A DNA stretch of 64,000 bases from Prauserella endophytica (GTDB lineage: Bacteria > Actinomycetota > Actinomycetes > Mycobacteriales > Pseudonocardiaceae). Positions within the stretch are counted from its first letter, which is position 1, and each line of letters starts with the position of its first letter. The translations under genes were made by a program, and so were the position numbers. The notes under the pieces are model-generated. The model did not search any database. It was not told where the DNA came from and saw only the letters and a program-made list of their open reading frames with translations. The DNA is taken from positions 62,001 to 126,000 of the forward strand of contig NZ_SWMS01000006.1 of NCBI RefSeq assembly GCF_005146945.1, in the 5' to 3' direction. Shown piece by piece: positions 25,501 to 33,574 of the stretch.

Positions 25501-28064
25501 ACGACCTCGACGGCAGCAGGCTGCGGCTCGTGGCCACCGCCGCGGACTTCGCCGAGCTGACCGACGCGCTGCGCGCGGTCGCCGAGGTGGCCGGAGGCGC
25601 CGAGGCGCCGGCCGCCCTCGTGGCCGACGTCTACCTCACCTGGGCCGATCAGCCCGAGGACGTCGACGCGATGTCGGCGCGGCTGCGTGAGGTGCTCGCG
25701 GCGGTGCCGCTGCCGGGTCAGGTCCGGCGGATCACCACGAGCGTCGCCGGGCGCAGCGGGGCCGCCATGCACCACCACTTCACGTTCCGGCCGTCCGCGG
25801 CGGGGCTGACGGAGGAGCGGCTCATCCGGGGACTGCACCCGCTCATCGCGCAGCGGCTGCAGCTCAAGCGCTGGCAGAACTTCGACCTCACCCGGCTGCC
25901 CTCGGCGGACGAGGAGGTCCACCTGTTCCGGTGCGTCGCCCCGCAGAACCAGTCCGACGAGCGGCTCGTCGCCATGGCGCAGGTGCGCGACCTGACGCCG
26001 CTTCGCGACTCGGAGGGCCGCATCCTCGCCCTGCCCGCCGTGGAGGGCACGCTCGACGCGTGCCTCGACGCGATCCGGAACGTGCAGGCGCGGCGGCCGG
26101 CGAAGAAGCGGTTCGACACCAACCGGGTGCTGCTCTATGTGTGGCCGCCGAGCGAACTGACGATGGACGAGCTCAAGGCCATCGCCCGGCGCGTCCTGCC
26201 GACCACGGCGGGCGCGGGCCTCGAGGAGGTGCTCTTCCTCGGCAGGCAACGCGACCCGGAGTCGGGCGAGCTGACCGACATCGCGGTGCGGATCTCCTAC
26301 CACGTCGGCTCCGGCGTGCGCGTGCGTGTCACCGACCCGCCGACGGAGCTCATCCAGCCGCTCGACGACTACGGCCAGAAGGTGCTGCGCGCGCGGCGCC
26401 GCGACACGGTGTACCCCTACGAGCTCACCGACATGCTCGCCGGGCCGGAGGGCACGTTCACCGAGCACGACCTCGACGACAAGGGCGAGCTGGTGCCCGT
26501 CGACCGGCCGAAGGGACGGAACAAGGCCGGGATCGTGGCCGGGGTGGTGACCACGCCGACGGCGCGGCACCCCGAGGGCGTCACGCGGGTCGTGCTGCTC
26601 GGCGACCCGACCAAGGCGCTCGGCGCGCTGTCCGAGCCCGAGTGCGCGCGGGTGATCGGCGCGCTCGACCTCGCCGAGCGGATGCGGGTGCCGGTGGAGT
26701 GGTTCGCCCTGTCGGCCGGCGCGCGGATCGCGATGAACTCCGGCACCGAGAACATGGACTGGGTCGCGGCGGCGCTCAAGCGCATCGTCCACTTCACCCA
26801 GGACGGCGGCGAGATCAACATCGTGGTGGCCGGGATCAACGTCGGCGCGCAGCCGTACTGGAACGCCGAGGCCACGATGCTCATGCACACCAAGGGAATC
26901 CTGGTGATGACGCCGGACTCCGCGATGGTGCTGACCGGCAAGCAGTCGCTGGACTTCTCGGGCGGCGTCTCGGCCGAGGACAACTTCGGCATCGGCGGTT
27001 ACGACCGCGTGATGGGCCCCAACGGCCAGGCGCAGTACTGGGCGGCCGACCTCGCCGGGGCGCGGGACGTGCTGATGTCGCACTACGACCACACCTACGT
27101 GGTGCCGGGCGAGGGCGGTCCGCGCCGGGCCCCGACCTCCGACCCGGTCGACCGGGACGTGTCGGACTTCCCGCACAACGTGGTCGGCAGCGACTTCACG
27201 ACCGTTGGCGAGATCTTCTCCCGCGAGGCCAACCCGGACCGCAAGAAGGCGTTCGACATCCGGACCGTGATGCGCGCCGTGGCCGACCAGGACCACCCTG
27301 TGCTGGAGCGCTGGGCCGGCATGGCCGACGCGGAGACCGCGGTGGTGCAGGACGTGCATCTGGGTGGATATCCGGTGTGCCTGCTCGGGATCGAGTCGAG
27401 GTCGGTGCCGAGGCGCGGGTTCCCGCCGACCGACGGCCCGGACACCTACACCGCGGGCACGCTGTTCCCGCGTTCGTCGAAGAAGGCGGCGCGCGCGATC
27501 AACGCGGCGAGCGGCAACCGGCCGCTCGTGGTGCTGGCGAACCTGTCCGGGTTCGACGGTTCGCCCGAGTCGATGCGCAAGCTGCAGCTGGAATACGGCG
27601 CCGAGATCGGCCGCGCGATCGTCAACTTCGAGGGCCCGATCGTGTTCTGCGTGATCTCGCGGTACCACGGCGGCGCGTTCGTGGTGTTCTCCAAGGCGCT
27701 CAACCCGTCGATGACGGTGCTGGCCGTCGACGGCTCGTTCGCGTCGGTCATCGGCGGGGCGCCCGCCGCGGCGGTGGTGTTCGCGGGCGACGTCAACGCG
27801 CGCACGGCGGCGGACGAGCGCGTGCGGGAGCTCGAGGCCCGGATCGCCGAGGCGAGTGGAGGGGAGCGCGCGGAGCTGAGCACGCGGCTCGCCGACGTGC
27901 GCGCGGCGGTGCGCGCGGAGAAGCTGGGCGAGGTCGCCGCCGAGTTCGACGGCGTGCACAGCATCCGGCGGGCCGTCGAGGTCGGTTCGGTGGACGCCGT
28001 GATCCGGCCGCAGGACCTGCGCCCGGAGATCATCGCGGCCATTGAGCGGGGCCGCACGGCATGA
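22566..28064 (+). CDS. Single-chain acyl-CoA carboxylase (BC-BCCP-CT fusion)
   Basis: 1832-residue biotin-dependent carboxylase with all activities on one chain. Biotin carboxylase about 1-450 (RIAIVNRGEAAMRLI, KATAGGGGRGIRVI, EVNTRLQVEHPITEAT). Biotin carrier near 585-655 with biotinyl Lys621 in VLESMKMETVL. A long central linker, 700-1250, resembles the helical core of eukaryotic acetyl-CoA carboxylases. Carboxyltransferase about 1280-1832 (YWNAEATMLMHTKGI, SGGVSAEDNFGIGG, FVVFSKALNPSMTVLAVDGS). It carboxylates acetyl-CoA or a longer acyl-CoA; which one is not readable. I start at TTG 22566, which has GTGAGG 10 bases upstream and matches the usual N-terminus; TTG 22557 is the alternative. 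RpiR regulator follows after 7 bp. Confidence 0.93.
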   Translation: MFTRIAIVNRGEAAMRLIHAVRERNAEGGPRMETVAFYTDADRTATFVREADHAYLLGPASARPYLDLAVLERALVETRADAAWVGWGFVAEDPAFAELCERLGVTFVGPSAEAMRKLGDKIGAKLIAEEVGVPVAPWSRGAVENLDAALLAAKEIGYPLMLKATAGGGGRGIRVITSDEELADAYERTSQEAARAFGSGVVFLERLVTGARHVEVQVIADGQGTAWALGVRDCSVQRRNQKVIEESASPLLSEEQTRELKASAERLAVAVGYRGAATVEFLYHPGQKMFAFLEVNTRLQVEHPITEATTGMDLVKAQLHVASGGTLTGEIPRELGHAVEARLNAEDPDRDFAPAPGRIALLGLPAGPGIRVDTGVSEGDTIPADFDSMIAKIIAYGRTRDEALARLRRAVAETTVLIEGGATNKSFLLDLLDQPEVIDASADTGWIDRVRGEGRLVSCRHSGIALAAAAIEAYEDEERTELQRLLSTAYGGRPQVQHESGRPIDLKLRGAGYRVSVARTGARRFRVGIDGGAEVRPVDVEIDRFDARSGQLVVNGRRFRFVTGIHGPIHLVEVEGVTHRISRDEGGVVRSPAPALVVATPVEVGAEVEAGAPVLVLESMKMETVLRAPFRATLKERPVSVGSQVETGAALLRLEPVADADDEATGESAPGADLELPPEPRDVTARQRVERGLDDLRSLLLGYDVDPHDQGRVLSDYLAARAELAASGERPVGGEVELLRVFADLSELTRNRPAGEEDRADTRVHSAREFFHTYLQSLDVERAGLSETFQNRLSRVLAYYGVTDLERTPQLEDAVFRIFLAQQRAAADVVVVTTLLQQWLTEPAPGNSVREAVGQVLEHLIVATQLRFPVVGDLARSLVFRWFAQPMLRRNRAEIYTRVRAHLRYLDAHPAAPDREERIAEMVASPEPLVRMLGQRIGRPGTDLAPLLEVLSRRYYHSRNLQDVRNLRVAGRSCVTAEYDLDGSRLRLVATAADFAELTDALRAVAEVAGGAEAPAALVADVYLTWADQPEDVDAMSARLREVLAAVPLPGQVRRITTSVAGRSGAAMHHHFTFRPSAAGLTEERLIRGLHPLIAQRLQLKRWQNFDLTRLPSADEEVHLFRCVAPQNQSDERLVAMAQVRDLTPLRDSEGRILALPAVEGTLDACLDAIRNVQARRPAKKRFDTNRVLLYVWPPSELTMDELKAIARRVLPTTAGAGLEEVLFLGRQRDPESGELTDIAVRISYHVGSGVRVRVTDPPTELIQPLDDYGQKVLRARRRDTVYPYELTDMLAGPEGTFTEHDLDDKGELVPVDRPKGRNKAGIVAGVVTTPTARHPEGVTRVVLLGDPTKALGALSEPECARVIGALDLAERMRVPVEWFALSAGARIAMNSGTENMDWVAAALKRIVHFTQDGGEINIVVAGINVGAQPYWNAEATMLMHTKGILVMTPDSAMVLTGKQSLDFSGGVSAEDNFGIGGYDRVMGPNGQAQYWAADLAGARDVLMSHYDHTYVVPGEGGPRRAPTSDPVDRDVSDFPHNVVGSDFTTVGEIFSREANPDRKKAFDIRTVMRAVADQDHPVLERWAGMADAETAVVQDVHLGGYPVCLLGIESRSVPRRGFPPTDGPDTYTAGTLFPRSSKKAARAINAASGNRPLVVLANLSGFDGSPESMRKLQLEYGAEIGRAIVNFEGPIVFCVISRYHGGAFVVFSKALNPSMTVLAVDGSFASVIGGAPAAAVVFAGDVNARTAADERVRELEARIAEASGGERAELSTRLADVRAAVRAEKLGEVAAEFDGVHSIRRAVEVGSVDAVIRPQDLRPEIIAAIERGRTA

Positions 28065-28071
28065 TGGGGGC

Positions 28072-28956
28072 ATGACGACCGACGCACCCGCGACGTTCGA
28101 CGAGCTGGCCGGGCGGCTGCAGCGCACGCTGCCCGAGCTGTCGCGCTCCCACCGGCTGCTCGCCGAGCGGGTGCTGGCCGACCCCGAGGGCGTCGCGTTC
28201 ATGACCGTGTCCGACCTGGCGTCGGCGGTGGGCGTGAACGAGGCGACCGTGGTGCGCTTCGCCACCGCGGTGGGCTTCAAGGGGTTCCCCGAGCTCAAGC
28301 GGGTCTGCCGGGAGCGGCTGCGCGAGCAGGCCCAGCTGCTGCGCCGGTTCGACAGCCTCGAACAGCGGGGCGACGGCGGGGGCGGCTGGCTGCCCCGGCA
28401 GGCCGCGGAGCTGGACTCGGCCAACATCGCGAGGACGTTCGCGCGGCTGGACGACGCGAGCTGGGACGCCACCGTGCGGCTGCTGGCGGAGGCCCCCCGC
28501 GTGCACGTGCTCGGGCTGCGCAAGTGCCACGCGCCCGCTTATCTGCTCGGCTACCTGCTGCGGATGGTGCGGGAGGACGCCGAGACGATCACGGGGGAGG
28601 CCGGGTCGCTCACCGACAGCCTGCGCAGGGTTCGCGACGGCGACGCGTTCGTAGCGATCTCCATCCACCGCTACAGCGCCGACACGGTGCGCGCGACGGA
28701 GTGGGCGAGCAAGCGAGGGGCGCGGTGCGTGGCGCTGACGGACAACGCGTCGTCGCCGCTGGTGCCGCTGGTGGAGCAGGCGTTCTTCGTGGACGCGGCC
28801 GGCCCGGCGGTGCTGCGCTCGGTGACCGCGTTCACGGCGCTGACGCAGGCTCTGGTCGCCGGGGTGGCGCAGGTGCTCGGCCACGAGGTCAGGGACACCC
28901 TGCTGCGTGACGAGGCGCTGCTGGACGAGTTCGGCGTCTACGAACAGCGCGGTTGA
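28072..28956 (+). CDS. RpiR-family regulator (HTH + SIS)
   Basis: 294 residues. N-terminal RpiR-type HTH (about 1-80: LASAVGVNEATVVRFATAVG, then FKGFPELKRVCRE). SIS sugar-phosphate-binding domain (about 125-265: VHVLGLRKCHAPAYLLGYLL, FVAISIHRYSADT, GARCVALTDNASSPLVP). SIS regulators usually respond to phosphosugars. Downstream of and nearly touching the carboxylase gene (7 bp), it is cotranscribed with it, which would link malonyl-CoA supply to sugar status. ATG 28072 has GGGGG upstream. Confidence 0.9.
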   Translation: MTTDAPATFDELAGRLQRTLPELSRSHRLLAERVLADPEGVAFMTVSDLASAVGVNEATVVRFATAVGFKGFPELKRVCRERLREQAQLLRRFDSLEQRGDGGGGWLPRQAAELDSANIARTFARLDDASWDATVRLLAEAPRVHVLGLRKCHAPAYLLGYLLRMVREDAETITGEAGSLTDSLRRVRDGDAFVAISIHRYSADTVRATEWASKRGARCVALTDNASSPLVPLVEQAFFVDAAGPAVLRSVTAFTALTQALVAGVAQVLGHEVRDTLLRDEALLDEFGVYEQRG

Positions 28957-28965
28957 CGCGAGCCT

Positions 28966-28992
28966 GCCGCCGCGGTGATCCACCGCGGCGGC
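28966..28992. terminator. Bidirectional hairpin between convergent genes
   Basis: GCCGCCGCGGTG, loop ATC, CACCGCGGCGGC: a 12-bp perfect stem between the RpiR stop (28956) and the TauE/SafE stop (29009). No T run on either side. Confidence 0.75.
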
Positions 28993-29008
28993 CGGTCGTG
29001 TTGCGGGC

Positions 29009-29941
29009 TCAGGGAGCCGGTTGACGCTCCGGGTCGGCGTCGGTCTCGCCGGCGATCTCGCCGGCGATCTCGTTGACCCGCTTCTCCTCGCGGACCGAGC
29101 GGATCGCCGCGGCGAGTCCCACCGCCCAGAGCACGCCTATCGCGGTGAGCACGACCGTGGTGAGCGTGTCACCGGCCTCGAACTCCTTGAGCAGCGTCCT
29201 GGCGTTGGTGAAGACGATCAGCCCGCCGGCCGCGGCGCCCAGGATGCGGGGCGGCAGCCTGCGCACCAGCCACGCGGCGAACGGGGCGGCGATGATGCCA
29301 CCGATCATCAGCCCGGCGACCACCGTGTAGTTCAGGTCGTGCTCTTCGGAAAGGGCGAACAGGAAGCCGACGCTCGCGGCCAGCGCGACGATGAACTCGG
29401 ACGTGTCGACCGAGCCGACCACCTTGCGCGGCTCGAGCCTGCCCGAGGAGAGCAGCGTGGTGGTGGCCACCGGGCCCCAGCCGCCGCCACCGCTCGCGTC
29501 CACGAACCCGGCCACCAGGCCCAGCGGCGCCAGCATGCGGGCGCCGGGGCGCTTCGTGGTGATCAGCTTGCCGAGCTTGAGGAAGGCGAACCGGATGAGC
29601 ACGTACAGGCCGAGCACGAGCAGGATCGTGGTGATCCAGACGGAGGCGGACTCCGTCGAGAGCGAGGTCAGCACGTAGGCCCCCAGCACCGCGCCGAGCG
29701 CGCCGGGGAGCGCGAGAATACCCACCGTGCGCCAGTCGATGTTGCGGAACTTCCAGTGGGAGATCCCCGAGGCCAGCGACGTGCCCACCTCGGCGAGGTG
29801 CACGGCCGCCGAGGCCACCGCGGGCACGGTGCCCGCCGCGACCAGCGTCGTGGTGGCCGTCACGCCGAACGCCATGCCGAGCGAGCCGTCGACGAGCTGC
29901 GCGAGAAAACCGGCCAGTCCGAACAGCAGGAGTGTTTGCAT
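29009..29941 (-). CDS. TauE/SafE-family sulfur-compound transporter
   Basis: 310-residue membrane protein with about eight helices in the TauE/SafE (DUF81) pattern: FLAQLVDGSLGMAFGVTATT at the N-terminus and FVDASGGGGWGPVATTTLLS in the second half, the paired glycine-rich motifs of the family. A charged C-terminal tail follows. Family members move sulfite, sulfoacetate or other sulfur anions. The leader peptide encoded just upstream (29975-30088), of a type that precedes sulfur genes, supports a sulfur role. Ribosome-binding site GAGG is 5 bases before the ATG. Confidence 0.9.
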   Translation of the reverse strand: MQTLLLFGLAGFLAQLVDGSLGMAFGVTATTTLVAAGTVPAVASAAVHLAEVGTSLASGISHWKFRNIDWRTVGILALPGALGAVLGAYVLTSLSTESASVWITTILLVLGLYVLIRFAFLKLGKLITTKRPGARMLAPLGLVAGFVDASGGGGWGPVATTTLLSSGRLEPRKVVGSVDTSEFIVALAASVGFLFALSEEHDLNYTVVAGLMIGGIIAAPFAAWLVRRLPPRILGAAAGGLIVFTNARTLLKEFEAGDTLTTVVLTAIGVLWAVGLAAAIRSVREEKRVNEIAGEIAGETDADPERQPAP

Positions 29942-29974
29942 GCAGACCTCAGCTTCGAAGGAAACCGCGAGCGT

Positions 29975-30088
29975 TCAGCGCCGCGGTGAGGGCGGGGACG
30001 TTGTGCAGAAAGCGCGGCACAAGGCGGAACCGACCCGCAGCAGGTCGATGTGCCGCCGCTCGACGAGCACTGCCGATTGCCCTCCCAT
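29975..30088 (-). CDS. Sulfur-gene leader peptide, 37 residues
   Basis: A short frame encoding MGGQSAVLVERRHIDLLRVG followed by SALCRAFCTTSPPSPRR. The core RRHIDLLRxxSALC matches the actinobacterial 'putative leader peptide' family found ahead of sulfur-assimilation and transport genes; its two cysteine codons suit cysteine-dependent ribosome stalling. It ends 33 nt before the TauE/SafE gene. A hairpin, ACCGCG with CGCGGT (29964-29987), spans the leader stop, so leader translation could control the downstream gene. What is seen: the peptide and hairpin. What is inferred: attenuation. Confidence 0.8.
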   Translation of the reverse strand: MGGQSAVLVERRHIDLLRVGSALCRAFCTTSPPSPRR

Positions 30089-30165
30089 GCCCCGATCGTG
30101 GCAGACGTCCACGAGCTGGTCCAACATTTCTCACGATTTGAAAGGATTACTTGCAAGGTGTTTCT

Positions 30166-30206
30166 TAATGCGTGAAATTAAATCATTGGTAATGCCGTGA
30201 AATTAA
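30166..30206. promoter_or_regulatory. Direct repeat in AT-rich divergent promoter
   Basis: TAATGCGTGAAATTAA at 30166 and TAATGCCGTGAAATTAA at 30190 are two near-identical 16-17-bp elements 24 bp apart, in the most AT-rich stretch of the window (about 30120-30210), between the leader/TauE unit and the ROK gene. Candidate operators, possibly of the ROK protein. Confidence 0.5.
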
Positions 30207-30293
30207 CTGTGGCGATCATCCCGAGTGCCGGAATCGTTTGACAGGGCAGCGACGGACGTATTGATTTCACCCGTGAAGAAAGCGAGGTTGGGT

Positions 30294-31481
30294 GTGGGGA
30301 AAAGGTTGCCCGCGGCGGTCCGGGACGTGCCGGGGGCCGGAGGGGTCCGCGAGTCCAACGCCGCGGCGGTGCTGGGCGCGATCAGGGCGGACGGCCCGCT
30401 CTCGCGCGCGGCCATCGCGCGGCTCACGGGGCTGAGCATGCCGACCGTGAGCCGTCAGGTCGCCGCGCTCGCGGAGCTGGAGCTGCTGCGCGAGGTGCCC
30501 GGCCTGCCGGCCACGAGGGAGGTGGGCAGGCCCACGGTGCCGGTGGACCTCAACGACGACGTGATCGCCGCGTGTGGCGTGCACATCGGCATCACGACCA
30601 CCACCTACGGCCTCACCAACCTGCGCGGCGGGCTGCTCGGCAGCGAGCGCATCGCGACCCCGTCGGGCGAGCCCGAGAAGGTGCTCGGCGCCATCGCCGA
30701 CGAGGTCGGGGCGTTCCTGCGAGGCTGGCCGGAGCGCAAGATCATCGGCGTCGGCCTCGCCATCGGCGGGCAGGTGGACGCCGAGCACGGGCTGCTCCAC
30801 CACGGCCCGCTGGGCTGGCGCGGCGTGCCCGCCCGCGCCGTGCTGGAGGGTGTGACCGGGCTGCCGGTGCACCTCGACGGTCACGTGCCCGCCATGGCCA
30901 CCGCGGAGCTGCTGTTCGGCGCGGCGGGCAGGGCGCACAGCTCGTTGTACTTCTACGCGCGCGAGATGGTCGGCGTCGCGATCGCGGTGGACGGGGTGCT
31001 GCACCGGGGGCCCGGCCAGTCCGGCAGCATCGCCCACCTGCCCGTGGGCGGTGACGTGCGCTGCGCCTGCGGCCGCACCGGCTGCCTCGAGGCGACGGTC
31101 GCCGAGCGGGCCGTGGTGGAGCGGGCCGTGCGCGCGGGCGTGATCGCCGAGCCGCACTTCGGCCTGCTCCGCGGCGCGGCCGCGGCCGGGGACCAGGACG
31201 CCGACCGGATCCTCACCGAGCGCGCGAGAGCGCTCGGGCGCGCCGTCGGCATCCTGCGTGACGTCGTCAACCCCGAGCTGGTGGTACTCGGCGGGCAGGC
31301 CGTCACCGACGCGCCCGCCTACCTGGAGGAACTGCTCGGCGCGTTCCGGGAGACCACCGCGCTACCGGGTACCGATCTGGTCGAGGTGACCCAGTTCGGA
31401 CCCGACGTGCAGGCGATGGCGGCGTGCACGGGCCTGCTGACGCAACTCTACGACCACCCCCTGTCGATCCTGGGCGCGTAG
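30294..31481 (+). CDS. ROK-family transcriptional regulator
   Basis: 395-residue regulator of the NagC/XylR type: winged HTH at about residues 20-80 (SRAAIARLTGLSMPTVSRQV) followed by a ROK sugar-kinase-like domain. The zinc-binding signature CACGRTGCLE is near residue 263. The kinase aspartate region (GLAIGGQVDAEHG) appears altered from the catalytic pattern, as expected for a regulator. GTG 30294 has GCGAGG about 7 bases upstream and gives the usual length; the frame is open back to GTG 30225. Targets may include its own promoter (direct repeat at 30166) or the TauE unit. Confidence 0.87.
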   Translation: MGKRLPAAVRDVPGAGGVRESNAAAVLGAIRADGPLSRAAIARLTGLSMPTVSRQVAALAELELLREVPGLPATREVGRPTVPVDLNDDVIAACGVHIGITTTTYGLTNLRGGLLGSERIATPSGEPEKVLGAIADEVGAFLRGWPERKIIGVGLAIGGQVDAEHGLLHHGPLGWRGVPARAVLEGVTGLPVHLDGHVPAMATAELLFGAAGRAHSSLYFYAREMVGVAIAVDGVLHRGPGQSGSIAHLPVGGDVRCACGRTGCLEATVAERAVVERAVRAGVIAEPHFGLLRGAAAAGDQDADRILTERARALGRAVGILRDVVNPELVVLGGQAVTDAPAYLEELLGAFRETTALPGTDLVEVTQFGPDVQAMAACTGLLTQLYDHPLSILGA

Positions 31482-31486
31482 CCCGC

Positions 31487-31715
31487 GCGAGTTCCGCGCT
31501 CGGGCCCGCGAGTCCCCCGTTCGGGACGGCGAGTTGCGCGCTCGGGACGGCGAGTTGCGCGCTCGGGACCGCGAGTGCCCCTTCCGGGCGTGAGTTGCCC
31601 GTTCCCGCCCCGGGCCGAAGCGAACCGGAACGCGCGACTCGCGGACCGGAGTGCGCGACTCGCGGGCGGGAGTGAACGACTCGCGCGCTGGAGTGCACGA
31701 CTCGCGGGCGGGAAC
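31487..31715. repeat. 21-bp phased inverted repeat array C
   Basis: Between the convergent ROK and FadD genes. Left half: GCGAGT units at 31487, 31508, 31529, 31550 and 31571, plus a GTGAGT unit at 31590. Right half, reversed: ACTCGC at 31637, 31658, 31679 and 31700. All spacings are exactly 21 bp except around the centre. Same family as arrays A and B (unit like GCGAGTTGCGCGCTCGGGAC). The array fills the gap, from 6 bp after one stop to about 7 bp before the other. Confidence 0.9.
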
Positions 31716-31721
31716 GCACGG

Positions 31722-33560
31722 TCACTGTGTGGTCTTTCCCTCCGTCGCGTAGAGGTACTCGATGTCGGCGGCGTAGCGGTCGGCGATGACGCGCCGTTTG
31801 AGCTTCAGCGTGGGCGTCAGCTCGCCGCTCTCGGGTGTCCACGGCCTCGCCAGCACGTGGTAGCGCTTCACCTGCTCCGGCCGAGACAGCTCCTCGTTGG
31901 CACCGTCGACGGCGCGCTGCAGTTCCTCCCGCACGACCGGGTGCGCCGCCAGCTCGCCGAGGTCCGTGGTCTCGAGGCCGCGCGCCTTGGCCCACGCGGG
32001 CGCCGCCTCCTCGTCGAGCACCAGCAGCGCCGTCACGTACGGTCGCTGGTCGCCGATGACGGCGGCGTAGCCCACCAGCGGGTGCGTGCGCAGCAGGCCC
32101 TCGGCCCTGCTGGGAGCGATGTTCTTGCCGCTGGAGGTGATGATCAGCTCCTTCTTGCGGTCGGTGATCCGCAGGAAGCCGTCGTCGTCGACGGTGCCGA
32201 TGTCCCCGGTGGCAAGCCAGCCTTCGTCGTCGGTCGCGCGTTCGATGGTGCCGTCGGCGGAGAGGTAGCCCTCGAACACCAGCGGGCCGCGCACCTCGAT
32301 CTCGCCGTCCTCGGCCAGCCGCAGCTCCATGCCCGGCATCGGCATGCCCACGGTGCCCGCCCGGTACTTGTCGACGAACGTCGTGGTCGCCGCGCCCGTC
32401 GTCTCCGAAAGGCCCCACACCTCCATGATCGTGATGCCGAGACTGCCGAAGAACTCCAGCACCGAAGCGGGAATCGGCGCCGCGCCGCTGCCGAAGCGGG
32501 TCGCCTTGTCGAGCCCGAGCTGCTCGCGCAGCGGCCGCAGCACCGCGCCGTCCGCCTGCTCGAACGCCGCCGCGACCTCGGCGGGCGGCTCGCTGCCGTC
32601 GGCGCGGATCTCGTACACCCGCGCGGCCACCTCGCGGGCCTTGTCGATCGGCGCGCGGTGCTCCTGCGGCAGGGATCCGAGGATGCCCTGGATCCCGGCG
32701 GCCATCTTCTCCCACACCCTCGGCACGCCGAAGAACCCGTGCGGACGCACCTCTTTCAGCGTGGGCAGCAGCTGTGTCTGATCAGGACAGACGGTGACGT
32801 GGGCCGCGCTGAACACCGGCAGGTACATGCCGAGCACCCGCTCGGCGATGTGGGCCAGCGGCAGGTAGGCCACCAGACGGGGGTTCGGCTCCACCGGGTT
32901 GAGCAGCTCCTGCGCCGCGCTCTGGTAGATGACGTTGGTGTGGCTGAGCACCACGCCCTTGGGGGTGCCGGTGGTGCCCGACGTGTAGATCATCGTCACC
33001 GGGTCGGCGGCCCGGACGGCGTCGGTCCAGCGCTCCAGCTCGGCCGGATCCCGGCGGTGCAGCTCGCAGCCGCCGCTCATGAGGTCGTCCCACGCGACGA
33101 ACCGGGCGTCGCCCTCCGGGATCGCGGTGGCGTCGAGGACGACCACGGCGCGCAGCGCGGGCAGCGCGCCGAGCACCGGGCCCCACCGATGCAGCTGGGC
33201 GGCGCCCTCCAGCACGATCACGGTGGCCGCGCTGTGGGTGGCGACGTGGCGGACCTGCTCGGTGCTCAGGGTCGCGTAGGTCGTGCACGGCAGCGCGCCG
33301 AGGTGCACGGCGGCGAAGTCGGCGACCCAGTGCTCCGGCCTGGCGGAGACGTCGATGAGCACGCGGTCGCCGTGCCGCAGCCCGGCGGCCTTGAGCCCGT
33401 GGGCGGCGAAGGCCACGGCCTCGCGCAGCTCCGCCCAGCTCAGCGTCGTGCCGTTGCCGGTCAGCGCCGGTTTACCGCCGTGTTCCCTGGCGTTGCGGCG
33501 GATCAGGGACGGGACCGTCCAGGTGCCGGCGCTCTCGCGGACTTCGGATGCGGTTGTCAC
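31722..33560 (-). CDS. Long-chain acyl-CoA synthetase, last gene of the mce operon
   Basis: 612-residue FadD-type ligase (FadD15-like) activating fatty acids to CoA thioesters. Motifs: TMIYTSGTTGTPKGVVLSHT near residue 190, EVWGLSETTGAATT near 380, GWLATGDIGTVDDDGFLRIT near 455, and a C-terminal LTPTLKLKRRVI with the catalytic lysine region. GTG 33560 is preceded by AGAGGAG; an in-frame GTG at 33578 is less well placed. It lies 14 bp after the Mas gene, so it belongs to the mce transcript and probably activates the imported lipid. Confidence 0.92.
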   Translation of the reverse strand: MTTASEVRESAGTWTVPSLIRRNAREHGGKPALTGNGTTLSWAELREAVAFAAHGLKAAGLRHGDRVLIDVSARPEHWVADFAAVHLGALPCTTYATLSTEQVRHVATHSAATVIVLEGAAQLHRWGPVLGALPALRAVVVLDATAIPEGDARFVAWDDLMSGGCELHRRDPAELERWTDAVRAADPVTMIYTSGTTGTPKGVVLSHTNVIYQSAAQELLNPVEPNPRLVAYLPLAHIAERVLGMYLPVFSAAHVTVCPDQTQLLPTLKEVRPHGFFGVPRVWEKMAAGIQGILGSLPQEHRAPIDKAREVAARVYEIRADGSEPPAEVAAAFEQADGAVLRPLREQLGLDKATRFGSGAAPIPASVLEFFGSLGITIMEVWGLSETTGAATTTFVDKYRAGTVGMPMPGMELRLAEDGEIEVRGPLVFEGYLSADGTIERATDDEGWLATGDIGTVDDDGFLRITDRKKELIITSSGKNIAPSRAEGLLRTHPLVGYAAVIGDQRPYVTALLVLDEEAAPAWAKARGLETTDLGELAAHPVVREELQRAVDGANEELSRPEQVKRYHVLARPWTPESGELTPTLKLKRRVIADRYAADIEYLYATEGKTTQ

Positions 33561-33574
33561 AGCGGGTGCTCCTC

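Noticed and set aside
22383-28523. A 2046-codon minus-strand open frame opposite the carboxylase
   Set aside because: An antisense shadow of a long GC-rich gene; its composition (H, R, L, V runs) and lack of any domain mark it as non-coding.
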